Positions 1 through 5,737 of a stretch of DNA of 5,737 bases are shown here, in pieces. Origin of the DNA: Clostridia bacterium (lineage in GTDB: Bacteria > Bacillota_A > Clostridia > Christensenellales > Borkfalkiaceae); assembly GCA_017504735.1 (NCBI GenBank), contig JAFVQP010000013.1, positions 1-5,737 of the forward strand, read 5' to 3'. Positions within the stretch are counted from its first letter, which is position 1, and each line of letters opens with the position of its first letter. The notes beneath the pieces are model-generated. The model had not been told where the DNA came from. It worked only from the letters and a program-made list of their open reading frames with translations, and did not search any database. A program made the translations under genes and the position numbers.

Positions 1-6
1 GGAAGG
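1..6 (+). promoter_or_regulatory. Ribosome binding site of uxaB
   Basis: GGAAGG lies 8 nt upstream of the ATG at 15. It supports that ATG as the true uxaB start and shows that the 5' end of the gene is complete even though the window begins here. The promoter is outside the window. Confidence 0.75.
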
Positions 7-308
7 TAATAAGCATGGTAAAAGTTTTACAATACGGCGAAGGTAATTTCTTGCGTACTTTTGTGGATGCGTATTTTGACCATTTAAACAAAAATGAAGG
101 GGGCATGTACGAGGTGAATATCGTAAAACCGATCACCTTCGGCACCTTAGAACGCTTTGAAAAGCAAAACAATAAATACCACATTATTCTCCGTGGTATG
201 GAGAGTGGTAAGGCGGTGGAAAACGTATTTGCGATCGATTCTGTAAAACAGGTAATCGACCCCTTTGCGGATGATACGGCGTATTATGCGTTGGCAAAAG
301 ACCCTGAT

Positions 309-311
309 TAA
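309..311 (+). other. In-frame TAA nonsense codon within uxaB
   Basis: Codon 99 of uxaB is TAA, preceded by GAC CCT GAT and followed by AAG ATT ATC. Translation on either side is in the same frame and matches contiguous parts of UxaB, so this is a substitution and not an indel. No in-frame ATG follows before 675, so there is no plausible restart close downstream. TAA is not the codon used for selenocysteine (TGA) or pyrrolysine (TAG), and uxaC in this same window ends at TAA, which argues against a reassigned code. Confidence 0.9.
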
Positions 312-1370
312 AAGATTATCGTTTCCAACACGACGGAAGCGGGGATTTGCTTTAATGGGCAGGATAAAATAGACGGATTTGACGGTATTACTTACCCTGC
401 AAAATTGACAAAATTCTTGTTGGAACGTTTCAATGCAGGGTTAGACGGAGTATATCTTTTGCCTGTGGAACTGATTGATAACAACGCAGCTGCATTGAAA
501 AACTGCGTAGATCAGTATATTGAATTGTGGAATTTGCCTACTGCGTTTAAGGCGTGGAACGACGAAAAGAACTTCTACTGCAATACCCTTGTTGACCGCA
601 TCGTGTCGGGGTATCCTCGCGACGAAGAAACGAAAGCGCATTTGACCGCGCTAATCGGTGAAACGGATGATTTAATGTCGGTTGGCGAGCCGTTCGGGCT
701 TTGGGCGGTAGAGAAAAAGGGCGCGATTGCCGATTATATTAAAGAAGGCTTGCACAATATTGAGGTGGTTTTGACCGACAATATCGGTTACTACAAGAAA
801 CGTAAAGTGCGCGTTTTGAACGGCAGTCACACCAACCTTGTACCTGCGGCATTGATGCTTGGTACGGTAACGGTATACGATTGTATGGTGGATAAAAAGT
901 TGTCTGCGTTTGTGGAAGATGCTTTGAAAGCGGAAATCAATCCTTTCGTATCCGATGATATTGCGGCAACGACGGTATTTGCAAACAGTGTTAAGGATCG
1001 TTTCCTTAACCCGTTCTTGAATCACCAGCTTGTCAGCATTTCCTTGAACTCTATCTCTAAATGGCGTGCGCGCGTATTGCCCAGCTTTAAGGATTATTAC
1101 GAGCAATACGGTGAAATTCCGCCCTGCCTTACGATCGGTTTTTCGTACTTGATGGCGTTGTATTCCTCGATGGAGAAGCAGGGGGATAAGTACGTGGTAC
1201 AAGTGCCCAATCGTGAAATTGAGTTGAAAGACGACCTGCCTTATTTGGAATATTTTGCAAACGGCGGTTCGGTTATAGACTTTATGGCGAATGCAGACGT
1301 TTGGGGTGAAGATTTGACCCAATACGCAGGCTTTGCGGATGCAGTATTTGGCAATATTGAAAAAATTAAA

Positions 1371-1377
1371 AAAGGTG
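1371..1377 (+). promoter_or_regulatory. Ribosome binding site of uxaA inside the end of uxaB
   Basis: AAAGGTG lies 10 nt before the uxaA ATG at 1388, within the last codons of uxaB. With the ATGA overlap it suggests that uxaA can be loaded by coupled termination and also directly. Direct loading would matter if uxaB translation stops early at 309. Confidence 0.55.
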
Positions 1378-1387
1378 TTTCCTTGAT

Positions 1388-2788
1388 ATGAAGAGTGTAA
1401 TTATCAATGAAAAGGATAACGTCGGCGTTTGCTTGGACGGAAATGAGAAAATTCCCGCAGGGCATAAGTATGCCTTAAGAACGATTGCTTGCGGTGAGTA
1501 TGTTATCAAATACGGTGAAATCATCGGCAGAGCCACGCAAAAAATTGCGGAAGGCGAATGGGTGCATACCCACAACGTAAAATCGCATTTGGACGAAAAT
1601 GTGGCATACAGGTACGAGTTTAATGCAAATATTCCCGCAAAAGCTACACAGACCTTTCAAGGGTTTAAACGTGAAAAAGGGCGTGCAGGGATCCGCAACG
1701 AGATTTACATTATTCCCACGGTTGGGTGTGTAAACAACGTATGTATGCGCCTGGCAAAAGAAGCGCAAAGTCTTGTGTCGGGTACCATCGACGGCATTTT
1801 TGCATTGCCCCATCAATTTGGCTGTTCACAGCTTGGTGAGGATAATGAAAACATCAAAAAGTTGCTTTGCGCAATTGCTTTAAACCCCAACGCAAGCTAC
1901 GTTTTGTTTGTTGGTTTGGGTTGTGAAAACAACGGCATGGACGGGATAAAGGAATATCTTGCGCCGTACGAAAGAGAAAATATTGCCTACTTTAACTGTC
2001 AAGAGGTTGAGGACGAGCATGCGTATGGTATGGAAATATTGAAAGGTTTTGCGGAAAAAGCAAAAACTTTGCAACGCGAGGCGGTGGATTTTTCCGAGCT
2101 GTGCATCGGGTTGAAATGCGGTGGCAGCGACGGATATTCTGGCTTGACGGCAAACCCTCTTGTCGGCAAAATTACCGATAGAACGGTGGGGGCCGGCGGC
2201 AGTGCAATTTTGACGGAAGTCCCCGAAATGTTCGGCGCAGAACAGCTGCTTATGAATAAGTGCAAAAATGCGCAGGTATTCGAGAAATATAAAAAGATGA
2301 TTGAGGATTTCAAGGCGTATTACACGAAGCAGGGCTTCCCCGTTTACGAAAACCCTTCGCCGGGTAACAAAAAGGGTGGTATTACTACCTTAGAAGAGAA
2401 ATCTTTGGGGTGTATTGAGAAGGCTGGATCTAGCGAGATTGTCGATGTCTTAGACTACGGCGAACTCGTAAAGGAGGGGGGCGTGTCTGCGTTGAATGCG
2501 CCTGGTAACGATTTAATCGCTGCGACAGCGCTTGCGGCAAGCGGTTGCCAAATCGTACTTTTCACTACGGGCAGAGGTACACCGTTTAGTACCTTTGTAC
2601 CGACGATGAAAATCGGTACGAACAACAATATTTCCGCCTTTAAAAACGGTTGGATTGATTTCAACGCTTATGGTATGGACGAGGACGGTTTATTTGATTT
2701 GTTGCTTGCGACAATCAATGGGGATTATAAATGTAAGAGCGAAGACGTTCGAGAAATCGCATTCTATAAAACAGGAGTAACGTTATGA
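1388..2788 (+). CDS. uxaA: Altronate dehydratase
   Basis: Cytoplasmic lyase that dehydrates D-altronate to 2-keto-3-deoxy-D-gluconate, the third step of galacturonate catabolism. The family is metal dependent (Fe2+/Mn2+). The 466 residues (E. coli about 495) show the single-chain layout: an N-terminal SAF domain at about residues 1-75 (IPAGHKYALRTIACGE at 22-37, then KYGEIIGRAT and GEWVHTHN), a short linker, and the altronase catalytic region from about 88. Family motifs there include GIRNEIYIIPTVGCVN (101-116), HQFGCSQLGED (142-152), GLKCGGSDGYSGLTANP (241-257), EVPEMFGAE (277-285), NPSPGNKKGGITTLEEKS (322-339) and FTTGRGTPFSTFVPTMKIG (392-410). Several of these hold cysteines and acidic residues suited to metal binding. 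The start codon overlaps the uxaB stop as ATGA (1388-1391), and the end overlaps uxaC in the same way. D-galactarate dehydratase (GarD) is a related alternative; presence of the SAF domain does not separate them, but the uxaB/uxaC context and length favour UxaA. Confidence 0.93.
   Translation: MKSVIINEKDNVGVCLDGNEKIPAGHKYALRTIACGEYVIKYGEIIGRATQKIAEGEWVHTHNVKSHLDENVAYRYEFNANIPAKATQTFQGFKREKGRAGIRNEIYIIPTVGCVNNVCMRLAKEAQSLVSGTIDGIFALPHQFGCSQLGEDNENIKKLLCAIALNPNASYVLFVGLGCENNGMDGIKEYLAPYERENIAYFNCQEVEDEHAYGMEILKGFAEKAKTLQREAVDFSELCIGLKCGGSDGYSGLTANPLVGKITDRTVGAGGSAILTEVPEMFGAEQLLMNKCKNAQVFEKYKKMIEDFKAYYTKQGFPVYENPSPGNKKGGITTLEEKSLGCIEKAGSSEIVDVLDYGELVKEGGVSALNAPGNDLIAATALAASGCQIVLFTTGRGTPFSTFVPTMKIGTNNNISAFKNGWIDFNAYGMDEDGLFDLLLATINGDYKCKSEDVREIAFYKTGVTL
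2773..2777 (+). promoter_or_regulatory. Ribosome binding site of uxaC
   Basis: AGGAG lies 7 nt before the uxaC ATG at 2785, inside the last codons of uxaA. It confirms the start that overlaps the uxaA stop as ATGA (2785-2788). Confidence 0.75.
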
Positions 2789-4173
2789 GTTATATTAAAG
2801 AAAATTTTTTACTTACGAATAAGACGGCGGAAAGGCTGTATTTTAACTTTGCAAAGGGTATGCCCATTTTCGATTATCATTGCCACTTGCCTGAAAAGCA
2901 AATTTTGGCGAACGAGCAATTCCACGACGTGTTTGAAATTTGGCTTGCAGGTGACCATTATAAATGGCGTTTGATGCGCAATTACGGCGTGGATGAAGCG
3001 TACATCACGGGCGACAAGAGCCATAAGGAGAAGTTTATGGCGTACTGCAAGACGCTTGGCACGGCGTTTGGCAACCCGCTTTACCATTGGTCGCAGGTGG
3101 AGTTGAAGGAGTTTTTCAACTGTGAAATCGAAATCAACGAGCAAAATGCGGAGTTGATTTGGAATTGGTGCAACGATTATATCGAACTCAACAAGATCAC
3201 CCCTCAAAAGCTGATTGAACAGTCGAATGTTACCCATATTTTTACCACAAACGAAATTTTTGACGATTTGACGACGTTTCCGAAGATTGCGGAGAAAGGG
3301 TATAAATTCAAGGTAATCCCCGCATTCCGCGCGGATAAAATTATGAACGTGGATGCGAAGGGCTACAAGGGCTTTATCGCACAGTTAGAGGCATTGACGG
3401 GTGCGGTTACGGATGTGGATGCTTTGGAAAAAGCCATTGAGGCGCGCTTGCAGGAATTTATCAAGGTGGGCACAACCGCCAGCGATATCGCGCTTGAAAA
3501 GGTTTACACCGTAACGGAAAAAACCGAGGCAAACGCTGTATTCCAAAAGGCAATCGCAGGGGAAATCCCGACTGCGGAAGAAACGGAGATCTTCAAGGGC
3601 TATTTGACGTATTTTCTCTTTAAGCTGTACGCAAAATACAATATTGCAACCGAATTGCACGTTGGCGCAATGCGCAATAACAACACCGTAATGCTTGAAA
3701 AATTGGGCTTGGACACGGGCTACGACAGTATTTCTGACGATAACAGCATTAAAAACATGTCGCGGTTGTTCGATCGATTGAACAACGAGGGCGCCCTTCC
3801 CAAAACGATTGTATTCAACCTCAACCCCAAGATGAACACGGAAATTATGACCCTTATCGGTTGTTTCCAAAGCAGTGAGGCGAAAGGGAAAGTGCAATAC
3901 GGTCCCGCTTGGTGGTTCTTGGATAACAAAGTAGGTATGGAAAAGCATTTGGAAGATTTGACGGCAACAGGACACATCGGTGCGTTTGTCGGTATGTTGA
4001 CGGACAGCCGTTCGTTACTTTCCTATCCTCGTCACCATTATTTCCGCCGTATTTTGTGCAACTATCTCGGTACAATGATGGAAAATGGCGAAATGACCAC
4101 GGACGAAGGGTTTGTTGGGGAAGTGATAAAGGATATTTGTTACCGCAACGCCATCGCATATTTAAATATGTAA
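2785..4173 (+). CDS. uxaC: Uronate isomerase (glucuronate/galacturonate isomerase)
   Basis: Cytoplasmic isomerase of the amidohydrolase superfamily. It converts D-glucuronate to D-fructuronate and D-galacturonate to D-tagaturonate, the entry step of the pathway. The 462 residues are close to the usual length (E. coli about 470). The metal-site motif FDYHCHLPEKQI (29-40) supplies H32 and H34. GDHYKWRLMRNYGV (56-69) contains H58, equivalent to the active-site His of the family. LHVGAMRNNNT (291-301), QYGPAWWF (371-378) and GMLTDSRSLLSYPRHHYFRRI (403-423, with D407 and R409 as the metal-site Asp and active-site Arg) are also present. All catalytic residues expected from family knowledge are therefore there. 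One oddity: the conserved TTDDP stretch reads TTNEI at 154-158. The start is fixed by the AGGAG site and the 4-nt overlap with uxaA. It is the third gene of the coupled uxaB-uxaA-uxaC unit. Confidence 0.95.
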   Translation: MSYIKENFLLTNKTAERLYFNFAKGMPIFDYHCHLPEKQILANEQFHDVFEIWLAGDHYKWRLMRNYGVDEAYITGDKSHKEKFMAYCKTLGTAFGNPLYHWSQVELKEFFNCEIEINEQNAELIWNWCNDYIELNKITPQKLIEQSNVTHIFTTNEIFDDLTTFPKIAEKGYKFKVIPAFRADKIMNVDAKGYKGFIAQLEALTGAVTDVDALEKAIEARLQEFIKVGTTASDIALEKVYTVTEKTEANAVFQKAIAGEIPTAEETEIFKGYLTYFLFKLYAKYNIATELHVGAMRNNNTVMLEKLGLDTGYDSISDDNSIKNMSRLFDRLNNEGALPKTIVFNLNPKMNTEIMTLIGCFQSSEAKGKVQYGPAWWFLDNKVGMEKHLEDLTATGHIGAFVGMLTDSRSLLSYPRHHYFRRILCNYLGTMMENGEMTTDEGFVGEVIKDICYRNAIAYLNM

Positions 4174-4211
4174 AATGTAACGCATTTATACTGCGGTGAA
4201 AATGGTTCGGT

Positions 4212-4219
4212 AAAGGGAG
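4212..4219 (+). promoter_or_regulatory. Ribosome binding site of the alpha/beta-hydrolase gene
   Basis: AAAGGGAG lies 7 nt before the ATG at 4227 and fixes that start. It sits at the end of the 53-bp gap after uxaC (4174-4226). That gap shows only a weak 4-bp AATG/CATT inverted repeat with no T run, so no terminator is apparent and read-through from uxaC is likely. Confidence 0.75.
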
Positions 4220-4226
4220 AAAAATT

Positions 4227-5249
4227 ATGATTAATGCAGATTTAGCGCACGAATTATTGTGGAAAAATATGAAGCCGATTTTAAGCGATAGGGCGGGAAA
4301 GGAGTATACCGTTTGGCGCGAGGAGCTTCGACAAAAATTTATTGAACTTACGGGGATTGACAAGATTGAGAAAAACGCTTGTCCTTTGAACGTGCAAATT
4401 GAAAAGGAAGAGGATAAGGGAACGTACCGTTTGATACGCTTTACCTTTGACAGCGAAATCGGGGAAACGGTGCCTTGTTATTTGGTAATCCCGAAAACGG
4501 GCAAGGAGAAATACCCTGTGGCGATTACCCTGCAAGGACATTCTTCCGGTGCGCACAATTCCATCGGCGTACCCCTTTACGATGGGGATGAAGCCTATCA
4601 AACGCGCGGCGCCTTTGCTTTGCAGGCTGCGGAAAATGGGTTTGCGGCGTTGGTTATCGAACAGCGAGGTATGGGCGAAAGGAAACCGAGCAGACCCAGC
4701 CGTGGCAGTCATATAAATTGTCAATATGCGGTTAGCGTTGCCTTGGTTCTTGGGAGAACGATCCTTGGTGAGCGTATTTGGGACGTGCATAAAGCGATTG
4801 ACGCGCTGTCGGCGTTCCAGGAGTGTGACTTGGACAAGATATTGATTACGGGTAATTCAGGCGGCGGTACGATGTCCTATTATGCGGCTTGCTACGACGA
4901 ACGTATTAAACTTTCTGTGCCAAGCTGTGCTTTTTGTCCTTATCCCGAATCGATTTTGGATATTTGGCATTGTTCTTGCAATCATATCCCTTCTGCGTAT
5001 CAATGGTTTGATATGCAGGACTTGTCTGCATTGATTGCTCCCCGCCGCTTACTTGTGGTTACGGGGAAAGAAGACGATATCTTCCCTATTGAAGGGGTAG
5101 AACGTGGGTTTGGAATTGTACAGGATATTTATCAGACGGCAGGCGCTAAAGAAAATTGCCGTATGGTAGTAACCCCGAAAGGGCATTGGTGGTGCGTAGA
5201 CATCATATGGCCTGCCATTTTGGAGGAAACCAAAAAACTTGGCTGGTGA
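4227..5249 (+). CDS. Alpha/beta-hydrolase, acetylxylan-esterase/dienelactone-hydrolase-like
   Basis: Probable cytoplasmic carboxylic ester hydrolase of 340 residues, with no signal peptide or membrane segment. An N-terminal helical region (about 1-60) precedes the hydrolase fold. Visible elements are an oxyanion-loop motif QGHSSG (103-108), the strand/turn EQRGMGE (145-151), the nucleophile elbow GNSGGG (209-214, S211), an acid candidate in GKEDDIFP (D283 or D284), and the histidine in PKGHWW (H320). A complete Ser-Asp-His triad is thus likely. The layout resembles PF12715/PF05448-type hydrolases often named acetylxylan esterase, although the nucleophile motif differs from the GxSQGG of CE7 enzymes and from the GxSRxG of glucuronoyl esterases (CE15). 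A Cys/His-rich stretch lies at 234-253. It follows uxaC by 53 bp on the same strand, so a role in removing an ester group from imported pectin or xylan fragments is plausible, but the substrate is unknown. It has its own strong ribosome binding site. Confidence 0.82.
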   Translation: MINADLAHELLWKNMKPILSDRAGKEYTVWREELRQKFIELTGIDKIEKNACPLNVQIEKEEDKGTYRLIRFTFDSEIGETVPCYLVIPKTGKEKYPVAITLQGHSSGAHNSIGVPLYDGDEAYQTRGAFALQAAENGFAALVIEQRGMGERKPSRPSRGSHINCQYAVSVALVLGRTILGERIWDVHKAIDALSAFQECDLDKILITGNSGGGTMSYYAACYDERIKLSVPSCAFCPYPESILDIWHCSCNHIPSAYQWFDMQDLSALIAPRRLLVVTGKEDDIFPIEGVERGFGIVQDIYQTAGAKENCRMVVTPKGHWWCVDIIWPAILEETKKLGW

Positions 5250-5265
5250 TTACAGACCTTGGCAA

Positions 5266-5270
5266 TGGAG
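5266..5270 (+). promoter_or_regulatory. Ribosome binding site of the flavin reductase gene
   Basis: TGGAG lies 6 nt before the ATG at 5277. It decides the start of this edge-truncated gene in the 27-bp gap (5250-5276) after the hydrolase stop. The short gap, with no hairpin, suggests cotranscription with the hydrolase. Confidence 0.65.
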
Positions 5271-5276
5271 AAGACT

Positions 5277-5737
5277 ATGAGAAAAAATTTAAAACCCAAG
5301 GCGACGATTTATCCGTTGCCTGTATTGCTTGTAGGTACTTACGATGAAAACGGTACGCCCGACGCTATGAATGCGGCGTGGGGTACGGTATGCGATACGG
5401 CGCAGGTTGCTCTCGTGTTAAGCGCAGGACACAAGACGGTGAAAAACCTTTTGAAAACGCAGGCGTTTACGGTGGGGATTGCGGATGGTAAAAACGTTGT
5501 TGCCGCCGACTACGTGGGGTTGGTTTCCGCCAACAACGTACCTGATAAATTGATGAAAACGGGATGGACCATCACGAAAAGTGAATTTGTCAACGCACCC
5601 ATTATCGAGGATTTGCCGTTGGTGCTTGAATGTAAGCTCGTAAGCTACGACACCGATACGGAAATTTGCATTGGGGAAGTGGTCAACGTTTCCGTGGACG
5701 AAAGCGTGTTGGACGAAACTGGCCAAATTGACGTAAA
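5277..5737 (+). CDS. Flavin reductase family protein (flavoredoxin-like), 3' end beyond the window
   Basis: The frame from ATG 5277 stays open for 153 codons to the window edge without a stop, so the gene is partial at its 3' end. The family, with a split-barrel FMN-binding fold, is usually about 180-200 residues, so roughly three quarters is visible. Family-type features are MRKNLKPKATIYPLPVLLVG (1-20), then YDENGTPDAMNAAWG (22-36), LSAGHKTVKNL (48-58), AADYVGLVSANNVPDK (76-91), KSEFVNAPIIEDLPLVLEC (101-119) and IGEVVNVSVDESVLDE (132-147). Such proteins bind FMN non-covalently and carry electrons or reduce flavin for partner enzymes in the cytoplasm; the physiological partner is not evident here. 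Its place 27 bp behind the hydrolase suggests the same transcript, but no uronate-pathway step needs a flavin protein, so the association may be loose. Confidence 0.85.
   Translation, partial: MRKNLKPKATIYPLPVLLVGTYDENGTPDAMNAAWGTVCDTAQVALVLSAGHKTVKNLLKTQAFTVGIADGKNVVAADYVGLVSANNVPDKLMKTGWTITKSEFVNAPIIEDLPLVLECKLVSYDTDTEICIGEVVNVSVDESVLDETGQIDV

Larger units (their letters stand above)
15..1391 (+). pseudogene. uxaB: Tagaturonate reductase (altronate oxidoreductase), interrupted by an in-frame TAA
   Basis: The family enzyme reduces D-tagaturonate to D-altronate with NADH, the second step of galacturonate breakdown, in the cytoplasm. It belongs to the mannitol dehydrogenase long-chain family. 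Two open stretches in the same frame, 15-311 and 312-1391, read together as one protein of 458 codons (E. coli UxaB is about 480). The N-terminal Rossmann part carries QYGEGNFLRTFVD (residues 6-18). Directly after the stop comes KIIVSNTTEAGI (100-111), a family hallmark, then YPAKLTKFLLERF, LVDRIVSGYPRDE, and the catalytic-type K-x4-N-x2-H signature at K264, N269 and H272. Only codon 99 (TAA, 309-311) breaks the frame. Homologues recalled from the family often have Leu in this position, and TTA to TAA is one base change. If the stop is real, the 98-residue product lacks the catalytic domain; a sequencing or assembly error would leave an intact gene. The 3' end overlaps uxaA by 4 nt. Family assignment is firm; pseudogene status is uncertain. 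Confidence 0.88.

Noticed and set aside
309..311. TAA as a recoded or reassigned sense codon
   Set aside because: uxaC ends at TAA in this window, TGA ends uxaB, uxaA and the hydrolase, and no known amino-acid insertion system uses TAA in ordinary bacteria. Substitution or sequence error is simpler.
672..1322. 216-residue open frame on the - strand inside uxaB
   Set aside because: It is antisense to conserved UxaB coding sequence, its translation resembles no family I recognise, and it has no independent context. It is a shadow frame.
405..1391. Separate 328-residue gene starting at TTG 405
   Set aside because: The TTG is the Leu of the conserved YPAKLT stretch of UxaB, in the same frame as the ORF from 15. 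There is no ribosome binding site upstream, and the conserved SNTTEAGI block lies before it, so this is the back half of uxaB.
3385..3975. 196-residue open frame on the - strand inside uxaC
   Set aside because: It lies wholly antisense to uxaC, including conserved catalytic motifs, and its translation matches no recognisable family.
4174..4226. Possible terminator between uxaC and the hydrolase
   Set aside because: Only a weak 4-bp AATG/CATT inverted repeat is present, without a GC-rich stem or T tract, so it does not qualify as an intrinsic terminator.
5156..5347. 63-residue + strand frame bridging the hydrolase end and the flavin reductase start
   Set aside because: It is out of frame with both well-supported genes and overlaps their conserved ends, so it is chance.

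Overview
The window is a single-direction gene cluster on the + strand for catabolism of hexuronic acids (galacturonate/glucuronate). The protein families and the strong purine-rich Shine-Dalgarno sites in front of every gene fit an anaerobic Bacillota (Clostridia-like) bacterium with moderate GC and heavy use of TTG for leucine. Bacteroidota is less likely because its genes usually lack such sites. The taxonomy is inferred; there is no rRNA or marker gene here.

Layout. Positions 15-1391 hold uxaB (tagaturonate reductase), interrupted by one in-frame TAA at 309-311; the reading frame and family similarity continue unchanged on the other side. Next come uxaA (altronate dehydratase, 1388-2788) and uxaC (uronate isomerase, 2785-4173). 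Both junctions are ATGA stop/start overlaps, so the three genes form a translationally coupled unit. After 53 bp without a visible terminator comes a cytoplasmic alpha/beta-hydrolase of the acetylxylan-esterase/dienelactone-hydrolase type (4227-5249). After a further 27 bp comes the 5' part of a flavin reductase-like (flavoredoxin-type) protein (5277 to the window edge).

How the genes work together. UxaC converts D-galacturonate to D-tagaturonate (and D-glucuronate to D-fructuronate). UxaB reduces tagaturonate to D-altronate with NADH. UxaA dehydrates altronate to 2-keto-3-deoxygluconate, which would be phosphorylated and cleaved by KdgK/KdgA encoded elsewhere. The hydrolase may remove an ester group from an imported pectin- or xylan-derived uronate, but this rests only on gene context. 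The flavin reductase has no obvious step in the pathway.

No previously undescribed system is evident. The points most worth checking are the nonsense codon in uxaB, the unassigned esterase, and an unusual substitution in a normally conserved UxaC motif. The window starts at the uxaB ribosome binding site, so any promoter, regulator or transporter upstream is out of view. No RNA genes, mobile elements, CRISPR arrays or long repeats were seen, and there is no gene-free stretch longer than 53 bp between genes.
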